Shown: positions 1 to 11,691 of the stretch, piece after piece
Position numbering within the stretch: position 1 is the stretch's first letter
How the letters are laid out: each line of letters starts with the position of its first letter
Assembly: GCA_022592435.1 (NCBI GenBank)
Contig: JABYQS010000023.1
Location: 268,424 to 332,423 of the forward strand
Direction of reading: 5' to 3'
Length of the DNA stretch: 64,000 bases
Source of the DNA: Cerioporus squamosus
Lineage: Eukaryota; Basidiomycota; Agaricomycetes; Polyporales; Polyporaceae
Translations under genes and position numbers: made by a program
Notes under the pieces: model-generated
Told to the model about the DNA's origin: nothing
What the model saw: only the letters and a program-made list of their open reading frames with translations
Databases searched by the model: none

Positions 1-235
1 CGACTGCGTGAAACGGATCCAGGAGTGCCGAGACGCTGCCGTCAAGGTGAACGAGGACGTGATAGTTCTGTGTCATGGCGGACCTATCGCGACGGCGGAG
101 GATGCGCAGTATGTGCTGGATAGGACTACCGGAGTGCATGGGTTCTTTGGCGCGTCGAGCATGGAGAGATTGCCTACTGAGATATCGATTGAGGAGGCTG
201 CCAGGGGATTCAAGGGGATAGCTACAAAGACATAG
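1..235 (+). CDS. TIM-barrel protein, C-terminal fragment (Tm-1 C-terminal half type)
   Basis: Only the last ~77 codons lie in the window; the reading frame is open from base 2 to a TAG stop at 233-235. The peptide contains [15 protein letters not shown] and [15 protein letters not shown], the C-terminal part of the PEP-hydrolase-like TIM-barrel family (the domain fused to UPF0261 in plant Tm-1). It is nearly identical in motif order to the complete minus-strand gene at 5,873-6,779, so it is a paralogue, and the two copies point towards each other. Ligand and reaction are unknown for the fungal family. The 5' part is cut off by the window edge and cannot be judged intact. Confidence 0.85.
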   Translation, partial: DCVKRIQECRDAAVKVNEDVIVLCHGGPIATAEDAQYVLDRTTGVHGFFGASSMERLPTEISIEEAARGFKGIATKT

Positions 236-408
236 TTAAGGTCAGCGATTTTGTGTGACAAAGCGAGTTTCGTCCCAGCATGTGTGCATTGGAACGGTAT
301 CATCTGACAGCCCGTTCTTACAAGTTTTGCAAGGTACATAATGAGTACTCTACAATGCCCAGCTCTTCCGCTGCCCCGACGTAGTAACGCTTGTGCTGGA
401 CCGAGTCG

Positions 409-1917
409 CTACACTCCACGAGCATCTGACACTGAGGATGTAGTGATTGATAGCGCAGAGAGGACCGGAACGGTGAGGTAGCGTACCTCAGACAATGCTG
501 TTCGATTATCCGGCTCGTATAGTGCGCCCCAGCGTGCTGAAGCTTCCCGTCCGGAGATAGTCTGCGAAATCAAAGGGTCACAGTTAAGCTTCAGAAGGGC
601 TCGAACAGTGAATAACTTACTAAGTACAACCACATCCGCACATCTGGGGTACACGCGACTCAACGGCACTGTATGAAAACTGACCATGTCGTGTGCGTAG
701 GCAACCTGGAAGACAATGTCGGGTCGGCGGTATGGGTGCCAGAAAGCCACCAACTTTTGCGCAACTTCGCGAACCTTCTGCCGCAGACTGTCGTCCCTAT
801 CCCGGGGTAACGAGAGAGGCTGGATGTCGAAGATTATAGTCTGGAGGTTGGGGAATGAACCTCCAGGTCTCGAGAGGAGACGCAGAGTCCCATCTATCCA
901 TGGCATGTGAGGTTCCGACAACGCCTCTTGGGCAAATGTCCGCAAGCGCAGGGATACAAGGCACCTGGCTCGCAGGTGGGATAGAAGCTCCGGAGCCCAC
1001 GGTCTTTCGCGCATGCCCGCGACCATATTTTCGTCCCTGCCCCGATAAAGCATACACCAAGTAACGATGGTGAGATGGCGCAGGATCGCGAACGGCGTAC
1101 TTACTGTGGAGGAAGGAGATCATGCTGTCTGCGATTGCAGGTTGTGGTGAGGTCAAGCGGGAGTAGCAACCCATTAGCTGCACGGTCGCGCCTCAAAGAT
1201 ACTCACACCGTCAGCAGACACGCATGCCATGATGGGGAGGATTGAGCTTGCTTCCTGCAACAACCGAGTGGGATGTTCGGAGGAAGGCGTGAACAAAGCG
1301 CAACACAGGGACAATGCCCGTAAACGCTGTGGGACAACCTGGGATGCCAAAAGCCACTGTTTGCGCACATCCGCCGGCCGATTACCCCAGATGCGCAGTT
1401 CCTCGACCTGCTGTAAGGCTGAAGGCCTGACAATCCACAGGGAAGACTCTGTCTTCTGGAGTAAACTCGTACTGGCTCACTATGATCGACAGTGACCGGA
1501 GCCGTGAGAGAGGATGGAGACAGTTGACCGCGCAGCATGGTGTCTTGGATCCCAAAGCATCTGGGAGCGATTCCGACGACAGGCCAGCTAGAGTCAGTTC
1601 CTCCAAACCCGTCATCCGTTTCAGCATCCGCCGAAGTGAAGCCGCGGCGGCTTAGATCCCGGCGTGGGGCTCCAATACGACACAGGACACGAGACCTCCA
1701 ACTTCTCCACGTATGCACCAATTGAAGGAGAAGAGTTTGTAGAAGCGACCAAGTGAGCGACCTGCGAGAAGAGATGGTAGCGCGAGGCCGGCAGCAACGC
1801 TGACCAATTGGTCAGGCTGCATGCGCACAAGGCAGCTCGGTCGTCGTGCAGGTGATCGACGATCATGTCCACGACCCCAGGAGGTGTAAGTCTCCGGAGA
1901 GACGATTTCGCCCCCAT
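409..1917 (-). CDS. F-box / leucine-rich protein (paralogue 1)
   Basis: The N-terminus carries an F-box-like segment (LTPPGVVDMIVDHLHDD followed by CACSLTNWSALLPASRYHLF), which in the family docks onto Skp1 in SCF ubiquitin ligases. Downstream exons carry leucine-rich stretches (MTGLEELTLAGL, LSRLRSLSIIV, RLRALSLCCALF, FPNLQTIIFDI) like the substrate-binding part of basidiomycete F-box proteins. I chose the Met at 1,917 because it directly precedes the F-box; an in-frame Met at 2,082 is possible. The stop is at 409-411. Near 1,625 the F-box exon frame ends (...HFGG) and the leucine-rich frame continues in another phase with no good intron between them, so either one base is missing or a splice site was overlooked. 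The substrate cannot be inferred. Confidence 0.65.
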
Positions 1918-2286
1918 TTGAGCGAGGAGGGAGGAGGAAGAGAGGCTCGGAGGTGCTTTTGCGAGTGGAAAAACGCGACGGTGCTCTGGTCTGGGTTTTG
2001 TCTCAGAAAATCTGATTCGCCAAACCACACATGATGGCACCTTTCCGATGTGCACTACACCAACACGAAACAGAGGTTGCAACGAAGCAAATCAATGGAG
2101 GAGGAAAAAAAGGAGGTCGACGACTTCGTCCGGGGTTCCCATATAAATGCGATTGGCAGAGCTTATATAAGTCGCGTTTTCGCGGTATAATGGGCGCCTA
2201 GAACCGTCTCCTGCTCCTGCATCGATCCCTGCATTACCATCGCGCTGCACACTACCTCTCCATCGCCGTCCGCTGTGGTTATCACG

Positions 2287-3272
2287 ATGTCTAGAACAGG
2301 AACACCGGGTGCTGTTGCCTCCAACACTCTCCTCCTTCGTCGACAGCTCGCAGAGCTCACCAAGCATCCTCTGGAGGGATTCTCAGCAGGTGCGGAATGC
2401 CGGTATCTTCACGCCAACAGAATACGCTGCTGACGGTCGAGTGAAACGAAATCTATCTGTCGAACATGCACTACTTTCTCTGCCGTTGCTCGTGCAATAG
2501 GCCTGGTCGACGATAACAACTTGTATGAGTGGGAAGTCATGATCATTGGGTGCGTCCTTCCGTGACCCCTCGTATGAGCTTAGTAGATCTGACCGATTAC
2601 CGTTTCCTCAGTCCTCCGGACACTATCTAGTAAGTTTTCACGTGTTGAACATTCCTTGAAGTCTAACTGATGTACGCAGCGAGGGTGGCTTCTTCAAGGC
2701 GCGGCTCAGCTTCCCAGAAGACTTCCCCCTGAACCCGCCAAAGATGCGCTTCATCACGCCTATGTGGCACCCAAACAGTAAGTTCTGGCTTCGCCTGCGA
2801 TTGTCAGTTTCTCTGAGCGATGAATGCTGCAGTTTATCCCGATGGCGTGGTCTGCATCTCCATCCTGGTGAGTCATACCGTTCTCTTACATTCCATAAAT
2901 CCTCTGACATAGCCTGTTCAGCACCCACCGGGCGAGGATCAGTACGGCTATGAAGATTCGGGGGAGCGTTGGCTGCCAGTTCACACAGTAGAGTCCATCG
3001 TGAGTATCCGACCCTTCCGGGCTTGGCCGTGTCCTCATGGATCTCTGTCCCACAGCTTCTCAGCGTGATATCCCTGCTGTCGTCGGATACGCCAAACTTG
3101 GACAGCCCAGCGAATGTGGATGCGGCGAAGGAAGTGCGCGAGAATATTGATGGTGCGTTACCCTCGTCTCACGTCCGTTGGACAGCGATTCACGATACTC
3201 CTGGTACCATCAGCCTACAAGAAGAAGGTCCGGCGACTTGTGCGCAGAAGCGCGGAGGAGGCTTTTGATTAG
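2287..3272 (+). CDS. Ubiquitin-conjugating enzyme E2, UBE2G1/Ubc15 type
   Basis: Joining exons across six or seven short introns gives an E2 of about 165 residues. It starts MSRTGTPGAVASNTLLLRRQ and continues LAELTKHPLEGFSAG, LVDDNNLYEWEVMIIG, PPDT, FKARLSFPEDFPLNPPKMRF, ITPMWHPN, then YPDGVVCISIL with the catalytic cysteine. The acidic insert after it (HPPGEDQYGYED, then ERWLPVHTVESI) is the G-class loop and resembles UBE2G1 more than UBE2G2/Ubc7. The C-terminus is YKKKVRRLVRRSAEEAFD before TAG at 3,270-3,272. E2s of this class carry ubiquitin as a thioester and make Lys48 chains; ER-associated degradation is the usual link for the G class, not shown here. All splice junctions keep frame. 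Confidence 0.92.
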
Positions 3273-4141
3273 CCTCGGCGTGTTTGCTCCCCTTGGCCCC
3301 GGTCCCATCCTCGTCTTTGGACTTTGTTCGTGTTATTCGACGCCTCTCGATGCATCCTATACGCCTTGTCCTCTTCACGTGTCACGTCTTCTGGGTTCCT
3401 GAGTTGTATCATGCTTTGTATCCACGCGTTGTCTTCTCGTCGCTTCCCGTTTTATAGCGTACAACTCGCCCACCACAACCCCCTAAAGCGTCCCATCCCC
3501 ACTTCCATCGTCTCGCCATAGGCGTCGCCTGCACTTTCCTCGCAATGTTGTCATCAGGTTTCTTTTTGTATCCAGATATAGCAGAACCTCCCGAACATAC
3601 CGTTCCTTGTACTTCACATATCCTCTTATATCGCCTTAAAGTATCATGCCGCGTGTGGCCGCGTAACGCAGGGACAATTCAGAGGACCGTACTGCCGGCA
3701 GTCCCGCTCGTATGTGTGCGTTTCTCTCCTTGCTTTTTTCCGAGAGTACAAGCTGTTGACGTCTATCGTATGGCAGATCGATGTGAACTGCGTCATGACC
3801 ACCACCAACAAACCTTTTCAGGTGTCTCCTCTCCGCCCGTGGAGAGTGCCTCTGCTGTAGCACTCTCGCAGTGCTTGTCATTGCATTCTAAACTCGTCAC
3901 GAAGTATGACTCCACCCTCCGAGACTCTGCGGTCCTCGGACACTGCATTCAGCACATGATGTAGTGCGGTGCGTTGAGTTTAGCTGTATTTGCGTGGCGT
4001 GCTCACTCTACTAATGTGCTTGCAGGACTTGCTGACGACCGGATTCCGGTGTAGCACGTGTGAAGTCGGTCGTCAGTGGAGCTCACGGAGTAATCTCAGA
4101 TCCATCGTACACCTCCCAGAAGTAAAGGAACACGTAGAGCA
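3273..4141. other. Intergenic, no gene recognised
   Basis: This gap lies between the convergent ends of the E2 gene and the UPF0261 gene. A 139-codon plus-strand frame at 3,545-3,964 has no recognisable domain, and no splice partner or promoter was seen. Probably 3' flanking sequence of both genes. Confidence 0.6.
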
Positions 4142-5469
4142 CTAAACACTACCCTCGCTCGGTTCGAGGTGCATGATCCTCGCCAAGCTCTCAACCAACG
4201 CTTCTACAAACGCGGGATCGTTGATGTCCTCTTCACGCTCTACCACCTTCACTCTTCCTTTGCTACCTCCGGAATCGCCCAAGCCGACCTTCAAAGCATC
4301 GAACAACTCCTCATCAGCTTCCCTGTCCTCGAAAGGCCCGCCCTCCACACCCATCGCACTCACCCCGCCGCGGGGCAGCCAAACCTCTGTCTTCTCCCCG
4401 TCGGCGACCCGCAGCTTCTCCGCGATCGTCCTCCCGAGCTGCGCACACTCCTCCCTCGTCGTGCGCATAAGTGTCACGCTCGGGTTGTGCTCATACAGCC
4501 TCCGCTCGCCCCTGTCTGCCATCCCCCTCCACTTCTCAGGCACGCTCTCCCGTGGCCCGAAGTTCACCATATCGAGCGCCCCGACCGACACGACCTGCGG
4601 CACGCCTTTCCGCGCGGCCGCCTCGAGCCGGTGCGGGCCCGCACTCAGGACCCCGCCGACGAGCTCGTCCGCGAGCTCCGTCGTGGTCAGGTCGAGCACC
4701 CCGTCAAAGAAGCCCTCGGAAACGAGCCGCTCCATCGCACGCCCGCCTGCCCCGGTCGCGTGGAAGACGTACGGCGTGCAGTCGTACTGTGCAAGCACCT
4801 CCGCGCGCGTGTCACCGCAGGGGTCGTCACCCCGAACATCGTGATCGCGATGCGTTTTCGGCGGGTCTTCTGCTTGTCGCCGTCGGCCTCCGCGTGGATT
4901 CGCGCATGATACGCCCGCGCCATGCCTGCCACTGCTGCCGCGGCGTTCTCCAGGATCGGACAGAGGATGTCGTTCAGCCCGGCGATGTCGACGACGCTGT
5001 ACATGACCGCGACATCCGCGTCGCGCACGAACGGACCGACGTCGCCTGCGGCCATCGTGCTCACGAGCAGCTTCGGGAAGCCGAGTGGGAGCGCGGCGAA
5101 CACCTCCGCCGCAAGCGCGGAGCCGCCCGAGCCTCCCAGTGCGACGATCGCGTGGATGTCGTGCGTCGCAGTGAGGGATGCAAGGATGGGGCCGGCGCGT
5201 GCGGCGAGGGCCGTGACGAGGTCGCTGCGCGAGAGGGCGCGCACGTCAGGGATGGGATGCGGGAGCGCTGGGTCGGAGGGGCTCATGGCGAGGATGGAGG
5301 CCTGCGTGATTGAGATGGCAGGGTGCGTGGCGGCAGTTCGGCCGACGTCGACGAGCTTGACGCGGAGGTGATGCGTTTCGGAGAGCAGCGTGTGGACGTA
5401 GAGGAGCTCGTTGAGCTTGGTATCGCACGTCCCGAGGACGACGACGCATGGTGCGGTCCTGTCCTTCAT
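4142..5469 (-). CDS. UPF0261 / Tm-1 N-terminal-like protein, with an apparent frame break
   Basis: The start is the Met of MKDRTAPCVVVLGTCDTK at 5,469, where members of UPF0261 normally begin; the longer frame to 5,574 looks like leader sequence. Family landmarks follow in order: LGTCDTKLNELLYV, IVALGGSGGSALAAEV, LLVSTMAAGDVGPFV, YSVVDIAGLNDILCPIL, IAITMFGVTTPAVT, then VFHATGAGGRAMERL and GVLDLTTTELADEL. In plants this domain is the ATP-binding N-terminal half of Tm-1. The first part and the second part (from about 4,800 down) are in different frames. The switch falls in a CG-rich run near 4,805-4,812, and the only GT...AG span there (about 29 nt) is too short for an intron. So it is either a one- or two-base sequence error or a disabled gene. 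The TIM-barrel partner lies 400 bp upstream on the same strand. Confidence 0.85.
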
Positions 5470-5872
5470 CTCGATGATCACGGTTGATACGTTGGGCGTG
5501 CAGGGATTGTTCCCGAGGATGGAGGTTATATTCCTGCGAGAAACATGAAAGGAGACGAAGAAGTGGAACGGCAATGGCGCGTGTCGGAGTTAGACTGAAG
5601 TGGGCTCATCACATGGTCTCGTGCAACGTCACTGTCAGCGCACCGTGCACGCAGAGAACTGAAGTGCCCCCCGAAGCAGCACAGAAGTTCCTCTATTGAG
5701 TGTGAGCAAGGCCTCTTCCTTACGAGTCCGTCTCTGATGCATTGGGACAGGGAAGCGAAACGCGGTCACGTTATAGTAAGTAACGCGTCTGTGGCGTAGC
5801 ATAGTATCATGTAAGAAGGTCCTAGCAACGCGATTCAACTCTGTATGTCGCTGTAGGCTGTATCCAAACGTA

Positions 5873-6779
5873 TCACTTGGCTCTTCCAATATCCTTGAAC
5901 CGCCTCGCATTATCCTCAATAGCAGTCTCCGCGGGCAGCCGCTCCATGCTCGACGCGCCGAAGAACCCGTGAACTCCGTTCGTACGACTCAGGACGTACT
6001 CCGCATCTTCCGCCGTGGCGATCGGTCCACCATGGCAGAGAACGATGATGTCCGGGTTGATCTTGACCGCCGCGTCTCGACATTCCTGTATCCGCTTCAC
6101 GCAGTCGTCGAGCGTGACCGCCGTCTTCGCGCCGATGCTCCCGCTGGTCGTCAGCCCCATGTGAACGACAAGGACGTCGGCCCCAGCCCGGGTCATCGCT
6201 TCAGCATCGTCGACGGTGAAGACGTACGGTGTGGTCAGGAGGTCGAGCTTGTGTGCTTCGCGGATCATGTCGACCTCGAGCGAGTACGACATCCCGGTCT
6301 CCTCGAGGTTTTGGCGGAAGGTGCCGTCAATGAGGCCGACGGTGGGGAAGTTCTGCACGCCGCAGAACCCGATATCCTTGAGCTGGCGGAGGAAGCGGGG
6401 CATGGAGCGGAAGGGATCTGTCCCGCATACGCCAGCGACGACTCCCGCGTTCTCTACGATGGGAATGACTTCGTTTGCCTGCGAGTGAGAGGGGTCGGTC
6501 AGCCTCCTGCGGCCTGCGTACGCACGGACAGCTAAAAGAGCATACCATATCTAGGACGATGGCGTTTGCGTCGCCATATGGCATTAGCCCTGCGAGGGAG
6601 CCTCTGCCCGCCATCCGGAAGCGGCCGCTGTTGTAGAGAACGATGAGGTCCGCGCCGCCCTTCTCGATGAACTTGGCTGAGAGGCCGATGCCTGCACCAG
6701 CGCCGAGGACGATCTTGCCAGAGTCAATCGTGCGGCGAAGTAGGGCGAGTGCTTCCTGTCGGTTTGTGGGGGGCGCCAT
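5873..6779 (-). CDS. TIM-barrel PEP-hydrolase-like protein (Tm-1 C-terminal half type)
   Basis: Two exons are joined across an intron at 6,479-6,545. Exon 1 begins [14 protein letters not shown] and carries [20 protein letters not shown] and [20 protein letters not shown]. Exon 2 carries [76 protein letters not shown] and [14 protein letters not shown], ending at TGA 5,873-5,875. About 280 residues, the usual length of the stand-alone domain. In plants this domain is fused behind UPF0261 in Tm-1; here the UPF0261 gene follows on the same strand with about 400 bp between, so the products probably act together. The fungal reaction is unknown. No frame break was seen. A second copy ends at base 235 on the other strand. 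Confidence 0.9.
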
Positions 6780-7370
6780 GACAGTGGGTGTCAATAAAGA
6801 GGATATTATGAGGACTGCGTGTCCGAGGAGAGTGGCCGGGTCGGAATCTGGTTCAAAGTGGGGTATATTTCTGCGGTAGTCTGTTCTCAGTAATCCATGG
6901 ACTTGAATCAAGTCACGCTATACATACCAATTGCGAGGAAAGCCCCTTTATAGGTTGTGTTTCTGCTGCTTGGCAGGAGGGAAACTTGGAGTCGAGTACA
7001 TAATCCGGCGCCCGGCCAGTGTCCGACATATGATGACATCATACTTAACCGCGCTTCCTCCGCCAGTCCCGTTCATCCTCACAGCAAGAGTTCGCTGACA
7101 GTTTATCATGAGAGTACTAATCATGCTATGAGTTGACTACCTCCCGCCCGTAGCTCTTACTCTGACCTCGGATGTACTTGGATGTCCCGCAGACTCCCCT
7201 AGTATCGAAGTGTGTTTGCACCCAGAGTTACCGACAACATCATACTGGCCACTTACACTAAGCATATCGCTTTCTCTTGAGCAAACGACCTCACAACGCA
7301 CCAGAACGCTCGAGGGAAGAAAACAGTACAACAATGAGATAACGCATTGGGACAGCAAGAAGTACTAGTG
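6780..7370. other. Intergenic, probable promoter of the TIM-barrel gene
   Basis: No conserved coding segment was found. Minus-strand frames at 7,137-7,358 and the start of 7,253-7,618 do not resemble a known protein; the last true exon of the hemerythrin-like gene ends at 7,371. Confidence 0.55.
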
Positions 7371-8564
7371 TTACAGGGTCGGAACGGCGGTGGGAAGGGT
7401 TTGCTTCCAGGGATATGCGGTATACTACGACGACGTTGGTTAGCGGCCCTTGGGTGGTTGCAGATCACAGACTTACCTTCCACAAACGAGCATACTTCCA
7501 GTAGAACATCCATGGCCCAAGGATATTCTTGACGAAGCCCGGTGCGGGCGGGAACTCGCATCCAGGAGGGAGATTCTACCAAGTGAATACTAATCAGCAG
7601 GTGCGAGCACAGTATCAAGTGATAGGGCGCACCTGAACTACAAAGGGGAGCTCGAGCTTCGAATCACCGGTCGACTGCGCCTTGTGAGTCGCCGTGTTGA
7701 TAGCTTGCAGCTCGTCCTCGGAGAACTTGGCGGTAAGCTGTTTGGGATCGTCAGGCGAGTCGATGCTTGCAGAGTAAAGAACTCATCGACCTTTTCCGCA
7801 TCCAGAGAATCGAGCTCGTCGGCAAGATGCTCCATCACGGGGAATAACAAGTCATCCATCTGTAGTGTATGTGAGCGACATACGAAGCATGCCATGAGCG
7901 CCAACAATCCACCTTCGCTCTGAATGTGGCCGCGTCCCACTTGTCAGCCGTAACAGTGTCGAGGTACTTGAGCAAGTCGCCAAGCTGCACACGGAACATC
8001 AGCACAGAACACCAGCAAATCCGTGTCTCATGCGGCGCACCGGCTGGAGGAACGCCTCATGTTGCTCATGGTTCTTCGCCATTGAGCCGGGATCTTCTCC
8101 TCGAGCATGGGGAACAGCGTCTTCTCCTCCGCGTCATGGTGGTCCACAAGGAACTTGATCGAGAGCGCAGCATACGCCCGGTAGTTTTCGAAGTCGCCCT
8201 CGGGGAACTTGTCCGCGTAGAAGTACGCGCTCTTCCACGCGTTCCAGATGATCAAGTGCATCCACGCCATCGCCCATCCCGTCTTGCCCGACGCGCGCGC
8301 GGGGCGCGGGACCTCTGCGACCTTGCTGCTCGCCTCAACGTCAGTTCTGCGGCCGTGTCGAGACTCGAGGGGTAAGTACTGCGCGCACCGAATCTTGGCG
8401 ACCTCTGCCAACACCGCGGGGTCGCTGAACTTGCTGGCGCTTATCACGGGGTCGGTCGACATAATGCGCTGGACGTGATTGGTTCCGAGGGGCTTGTTGA
8501 GGGCACGGAAAGAGAGGAATGCGAGAGCGGCGGCGAAGACTGAGCTCAAAAGCTTGAGGTTCAT
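7371..8564 (-). CDS. Hemerythrin-like domain protein, with two apparent frame breaks
   Basis: The protein opens with a hydrophobic segment (MNLKLLSSVFAAALAFLSFR) that may be a signal anchor. The hemerythrin core follows: WMHLIIWNAWKSAYFYADKF, then IKFLVDHHDAEEKTLFPMLE, with the His-His-Asp-x-x-Glu cluster of a di-iron site, and NHEQHEAFLQP in another frame. Later exons give LGDLLKYLDTVTADKWDA, MDDLLFPVMEHLADELDSLD, a segment DSPDDPKQLTAKFSEDELQA, NLPPGCEFPPAPGF, ILGPWMFYWKYARLWK and YTAYPWKQTLPTAVPTL before TAA at 7,371-7,373. Two joins need one extra base: near 8,090 (before the Met of MAKNHEQ) and near 7,775 in a T run (DEFF to YSASIDSP). The gene is decayed or the consensus lost two bases. 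Iron or oxygen binding is family knowledge. Confidence 0.8.
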
Positions 8565-8763
8565 GATCAGGCGAGGCTGCGCCAGGGGAGCGCATAACTA
8601 GCTTATATACCGGGTGCGTTGACGCGCTCGCAGCCCACGCTCTCGACGCTTCTCGGCCCTAGCGTGGGCCCGCCGGTCTGCCACGCAGTTGCTACCGTAC
8701 AGGCATTGCTGCCGAGATATGCATGCATTACAATGTTTCTTGGGTGCTATTCGACAGTGAGTA

Positions 8764-10089
8764 TCAGTGAGTTACAATGATTGATGTGAGCAAGAACGGT
8801 CGGTGAGTGAGGGTGAGTGTCAAGTCCGATGCCTTCGCGGCGCCTAGAGGTATACAGTGTTCACTAGCCTTCGAGTCCGCCGCCTTGCGGCATGAGAACT
8901 TGTGAGACGGCCACGCCCCCCGTTGGCTTTGAAACGAAGCAAGTGTCAGAATGTTACTTATTCCAGCGTTGATATGGTCTGCTATTGGCTGCTCACCATT
9001 CCTTCCCGCAGTAATACACCAGCTTGCAGCTGTGAAGAATTGCGGGTCAGCCGCCTTCAGAGCCGCACGAAGACACACATCAGCATACCGAGAGCACAGA
9101 TGGAGGTTCTTCAGATCCTTGAGCTCCTCGCAGTACCCGCACTGCCGCATGTTCGTCTGCTTGAACGCCTTGCTGACCTCGGGGCGGTCCTCCTTCGTGC
9201 CGAGCACCTGGTCGCGCACATTCTTGCCCGTGCGTTTCTTGGTCGTGGAGCCGCGCGCGACAGTGTTGTCGATCTTCTCCAGCTCGCTCTCGAGGAGCGT
9301 TGGAGTGAACTTGTCCGCGGTGACCTGGAAGATCGGCGGCTTCCCCGGTACGCGGTGGTCTCCAGCCGGGGCGTCGATGTCCTCGAGGAACTCCTTGCTG
9401 ACTTTGAAGCGCTCCTTCGGCGTCACGTACGTCGCGCGAACACTGTCCGACAATGAAACTGGCAGTCAGCAACAGGAGAAAACGATGTTGCTCACAGGTG
9501 TGGCTTGTTTCCCCAGTTCCACTCGCCGTGCAGGTAGGTGAGAAGGGACATAAAGCGATCCGCGTGGTACTTGGTGATGGCGTCATAGTCGTGGTGGGAG
9601 TAGTTCCCACAGTTGCAGGTCTCAGGGAACGTCATGACGAGAAGGAAGCGCGAGATATCTCATATCCGTGAACACGAGATGTCCCCAATCGCGCTGAGGT
9701 TCAGCAGGACTCAGCAGCGCCCGAGGAATCATGGTATATAGGTGTGCGCACCTCCCGCTTGGCCGCGGACTTCACGATCTGCAGAATGGGCATTGGGCGG
9801 CGTAAGCACATTGAGCAGCGCGGCTAAGTAGTCTACCTGCCTCGAACTGATACAGAATAGGTGCCCACTCGTTCTTGTAGACCTTTTCCGGCTTGTCCGC
9901 GTTCGCCTCGCACCAGGCCGCGATCTGATCGACCACGGATTTGCGCGCCATGAAGTCGGCCGGGGACATGTCGGGGGCGTTTGCGGGGCCGCGCGCGAAC
10001 TTGCTCGTGATGTCGTTCATAGAAACACCAAAATCCGTGCACTGTGTGAGCTTGCGAGTCGCGCAGGTCTCCGAGCGGTTGATCATCAT
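8764..10089 (-). CDS. MYND-type zinc-finger protein, gene model uncertain
   Basis: The C-terminal region encodes a complete MYND finger once two introns are removed: CGYC, CSRC, YYCGKEC and HKFSC supply the seven cysteines and one histidine, spaced as in the family. The N-terminal exon (MMINRSETCATRKL, then ARGPANAPDMSPADFMARKS) starts at 10,089. The middle reads ETCNCGNYSHHDYDAITKYH, LLTYLHGEWNWGNKPH and VRATYVTPKERFKVSKEF, where choosing the acceptor at ATTGTCGGACAG restores the frame. Around 9,620-9,640 a natural-looking segment (VFTDMRYLALPSRHDVP) runs into the next exon only if one C of a CCC run is dropped, and the exon before it (about 9,700-9,780) does not join cleanly either. MYND fingers bind proline-rich peptides; the function here is unknown. 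Confidence 0.7.
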
Positions 10090-10447
10090 GCCTGGAGAGA
10101 AGCTGGAAGGTTTTTTTTCTCTTAGTAGGCCAAGATATCGCGACAACGCGCCCTTATAGCTCACTAAGGCAAGCCTGCGAAGGCGGAAGCGAGGCCATCC
10201 ATCTCCATCGTGATAATCGGCTTTTGTGACTGAGGAAGAGGTAAGTACTAGTGCTCGTCAAGGACAAGCGAGACTCGGGAGTTGCCCCGCAGCTTTATGT
10301 ATAAACCTAACGCGCGCTTGAGTTACCATTTCGAGTACTGGGATTGCTGGCGGACCGGAACGTCCCCACACTCCTCGTCCTCTGCCTCATCCTCCGCGTT
10401 CATCGTCTGTCTTCGCCTCTCCTCTTCAAAGGCTACTTACTACAAAC

Positions 10448-11404
10448 ATGCCGGCTCAGTCAACGGAACAGTCTTTCCGAGATAACCTCTCCCAATTTCG
10501 CTGGGCGCGCGGCAACAACGACGACTCCGAACAGACCTCCACGGCTGGCGGCGCGAACCCCTTCGCACGATTCTACAATGCCATTGGGAGCGGATACGTA
10601 CCACTGCGCTCCAGCGAGCGCTCTAACGAGGAGGAGGCCTACTTTGCTCTGTCTAGATGGGAGAGGTGCGTCAATTCGTCCGGGGGAGCTGCGGTTGGTC
10701 CGGGAGGCTCGTGCGCAACGGGGATTGCTGACGCGGTGGGCGACGACGGGGCAGGTTACTGGGCTTTGGAGCGTGCTTGATTGGGGCGGCAGTATGCTTC
10801 TTCGTTGCGTTCTTGACGATACCCATGATCGCACTGCGGCCAGCCAAGTTCGCGCTTGCGTTCAGGTATGCCCTCTCCTCGTTCGTGTCTCTGTGCGCGG
10901 TTTGTGATGAACCGGGGACGTCTGTGATTGCAGTTTGGGAAGTTTGCTCGTGATGTTCGGGTGAGTTACCCGTCCTCGTATCGTCCGTGCGGCTGCTGCA
11001 ACGGTGCGCCCGCAGATTCTCTGTCCTCATCGGACCCTTGAACCACATCAAGCACCTAATGTCGAAAGAGCGACTGCCGTTCTCCATCGCGTACCTCGCA
11101 AGTCTCGGCCTTACACTCTACTTCTCGCTAGGGGTGCGTTCGCCATAAACCTCGCCAGACATCACCCAACTGACCCCGCGCTTCCTCCAGGCACACTCAT
11201 ACCTCGGGTCGCTGCTCGGCGCAATCGTTCAAGTATGCTCTCATACCCCTGCCCTCCGCTGACCGCACACTGACATTAGTTTGACGCGGACAGGTCATCG
11301 CGCTCGTGTCGTATGTGGCCGCGTACTTCCCCGGCGGCACACAGACGCTGCGCTTCGGAGGCCAGATGGCGTTGCGTGGGGCAGGAAGTCTGCTCCCTTT
11401 CTGA
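10448..11404 (+). CDS. SFT2: SFT2-family Golgi vesicle-transport membrane protein
   Basis: Exon 1 encodes a hydrophilic cytosolic N-terminus (MPAQSTEQSFRDNLSQFRWA ... YFALSRWER). Correct splicing then gives LLGFGACLIGAAVCFFVAFL, PMIALRPAKFALAFSLGSLL, VMFGFSVLIGPLNHIKHLMS, ERLPFSIAYLASLGLTLYFS and a final pair of hydrophobic segments ending GAGSLLPF at TGA 11,402-11,404. That is four predicted membrane spans with the RxxRLLGFGAC entry motif of the SFT2/Got1 family, which supports fusion of endosome-derived vesicles with the Golgi. Five introns of normal size all keep frame. It is convergent with the nucleoporin gene, whose stop lies 288 bp away. Confidence 0.88.
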
Positions 11405-11691
11405 CGCTCCTCTGCCCCCCTCCCTCCCAGTATACCTGCATGTGCCGTACACATATTGCTTTCCTCGCAATCTCTTCCTTTCTCGGTAAACCGCCGCAAG
11501 CCCGACCTGGGTGTGCTGCTGCGAATTTCAAGCCCACCACTCCTCGCAGTGCGTTTGGTTGATGCTGGTTGATTGGCTACGTTATGCTTATTTATACAAA
11601 GTCGTCGCGGGTCATGGAGGTAACAATTCAGAAGCATGTACATCAGATGCAAGCAGGGTTCAAGTGTCAAGAAAAATATTGGGCAAAGAGC

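Noticed and set aside
3545..3964. 139-codon frame after the E2 gene
   Set aside because: No domain, no splice partner, composition like flanking non-coding sequence.
10448..10780. Reading through the first SFT2 donor to give a 110-codon protein
   Set aside because: Splicing at GTGCGTCA joins RWER to LLGFGAC and yields a complete SFT2 protein, so the unspliced frame is not the product.
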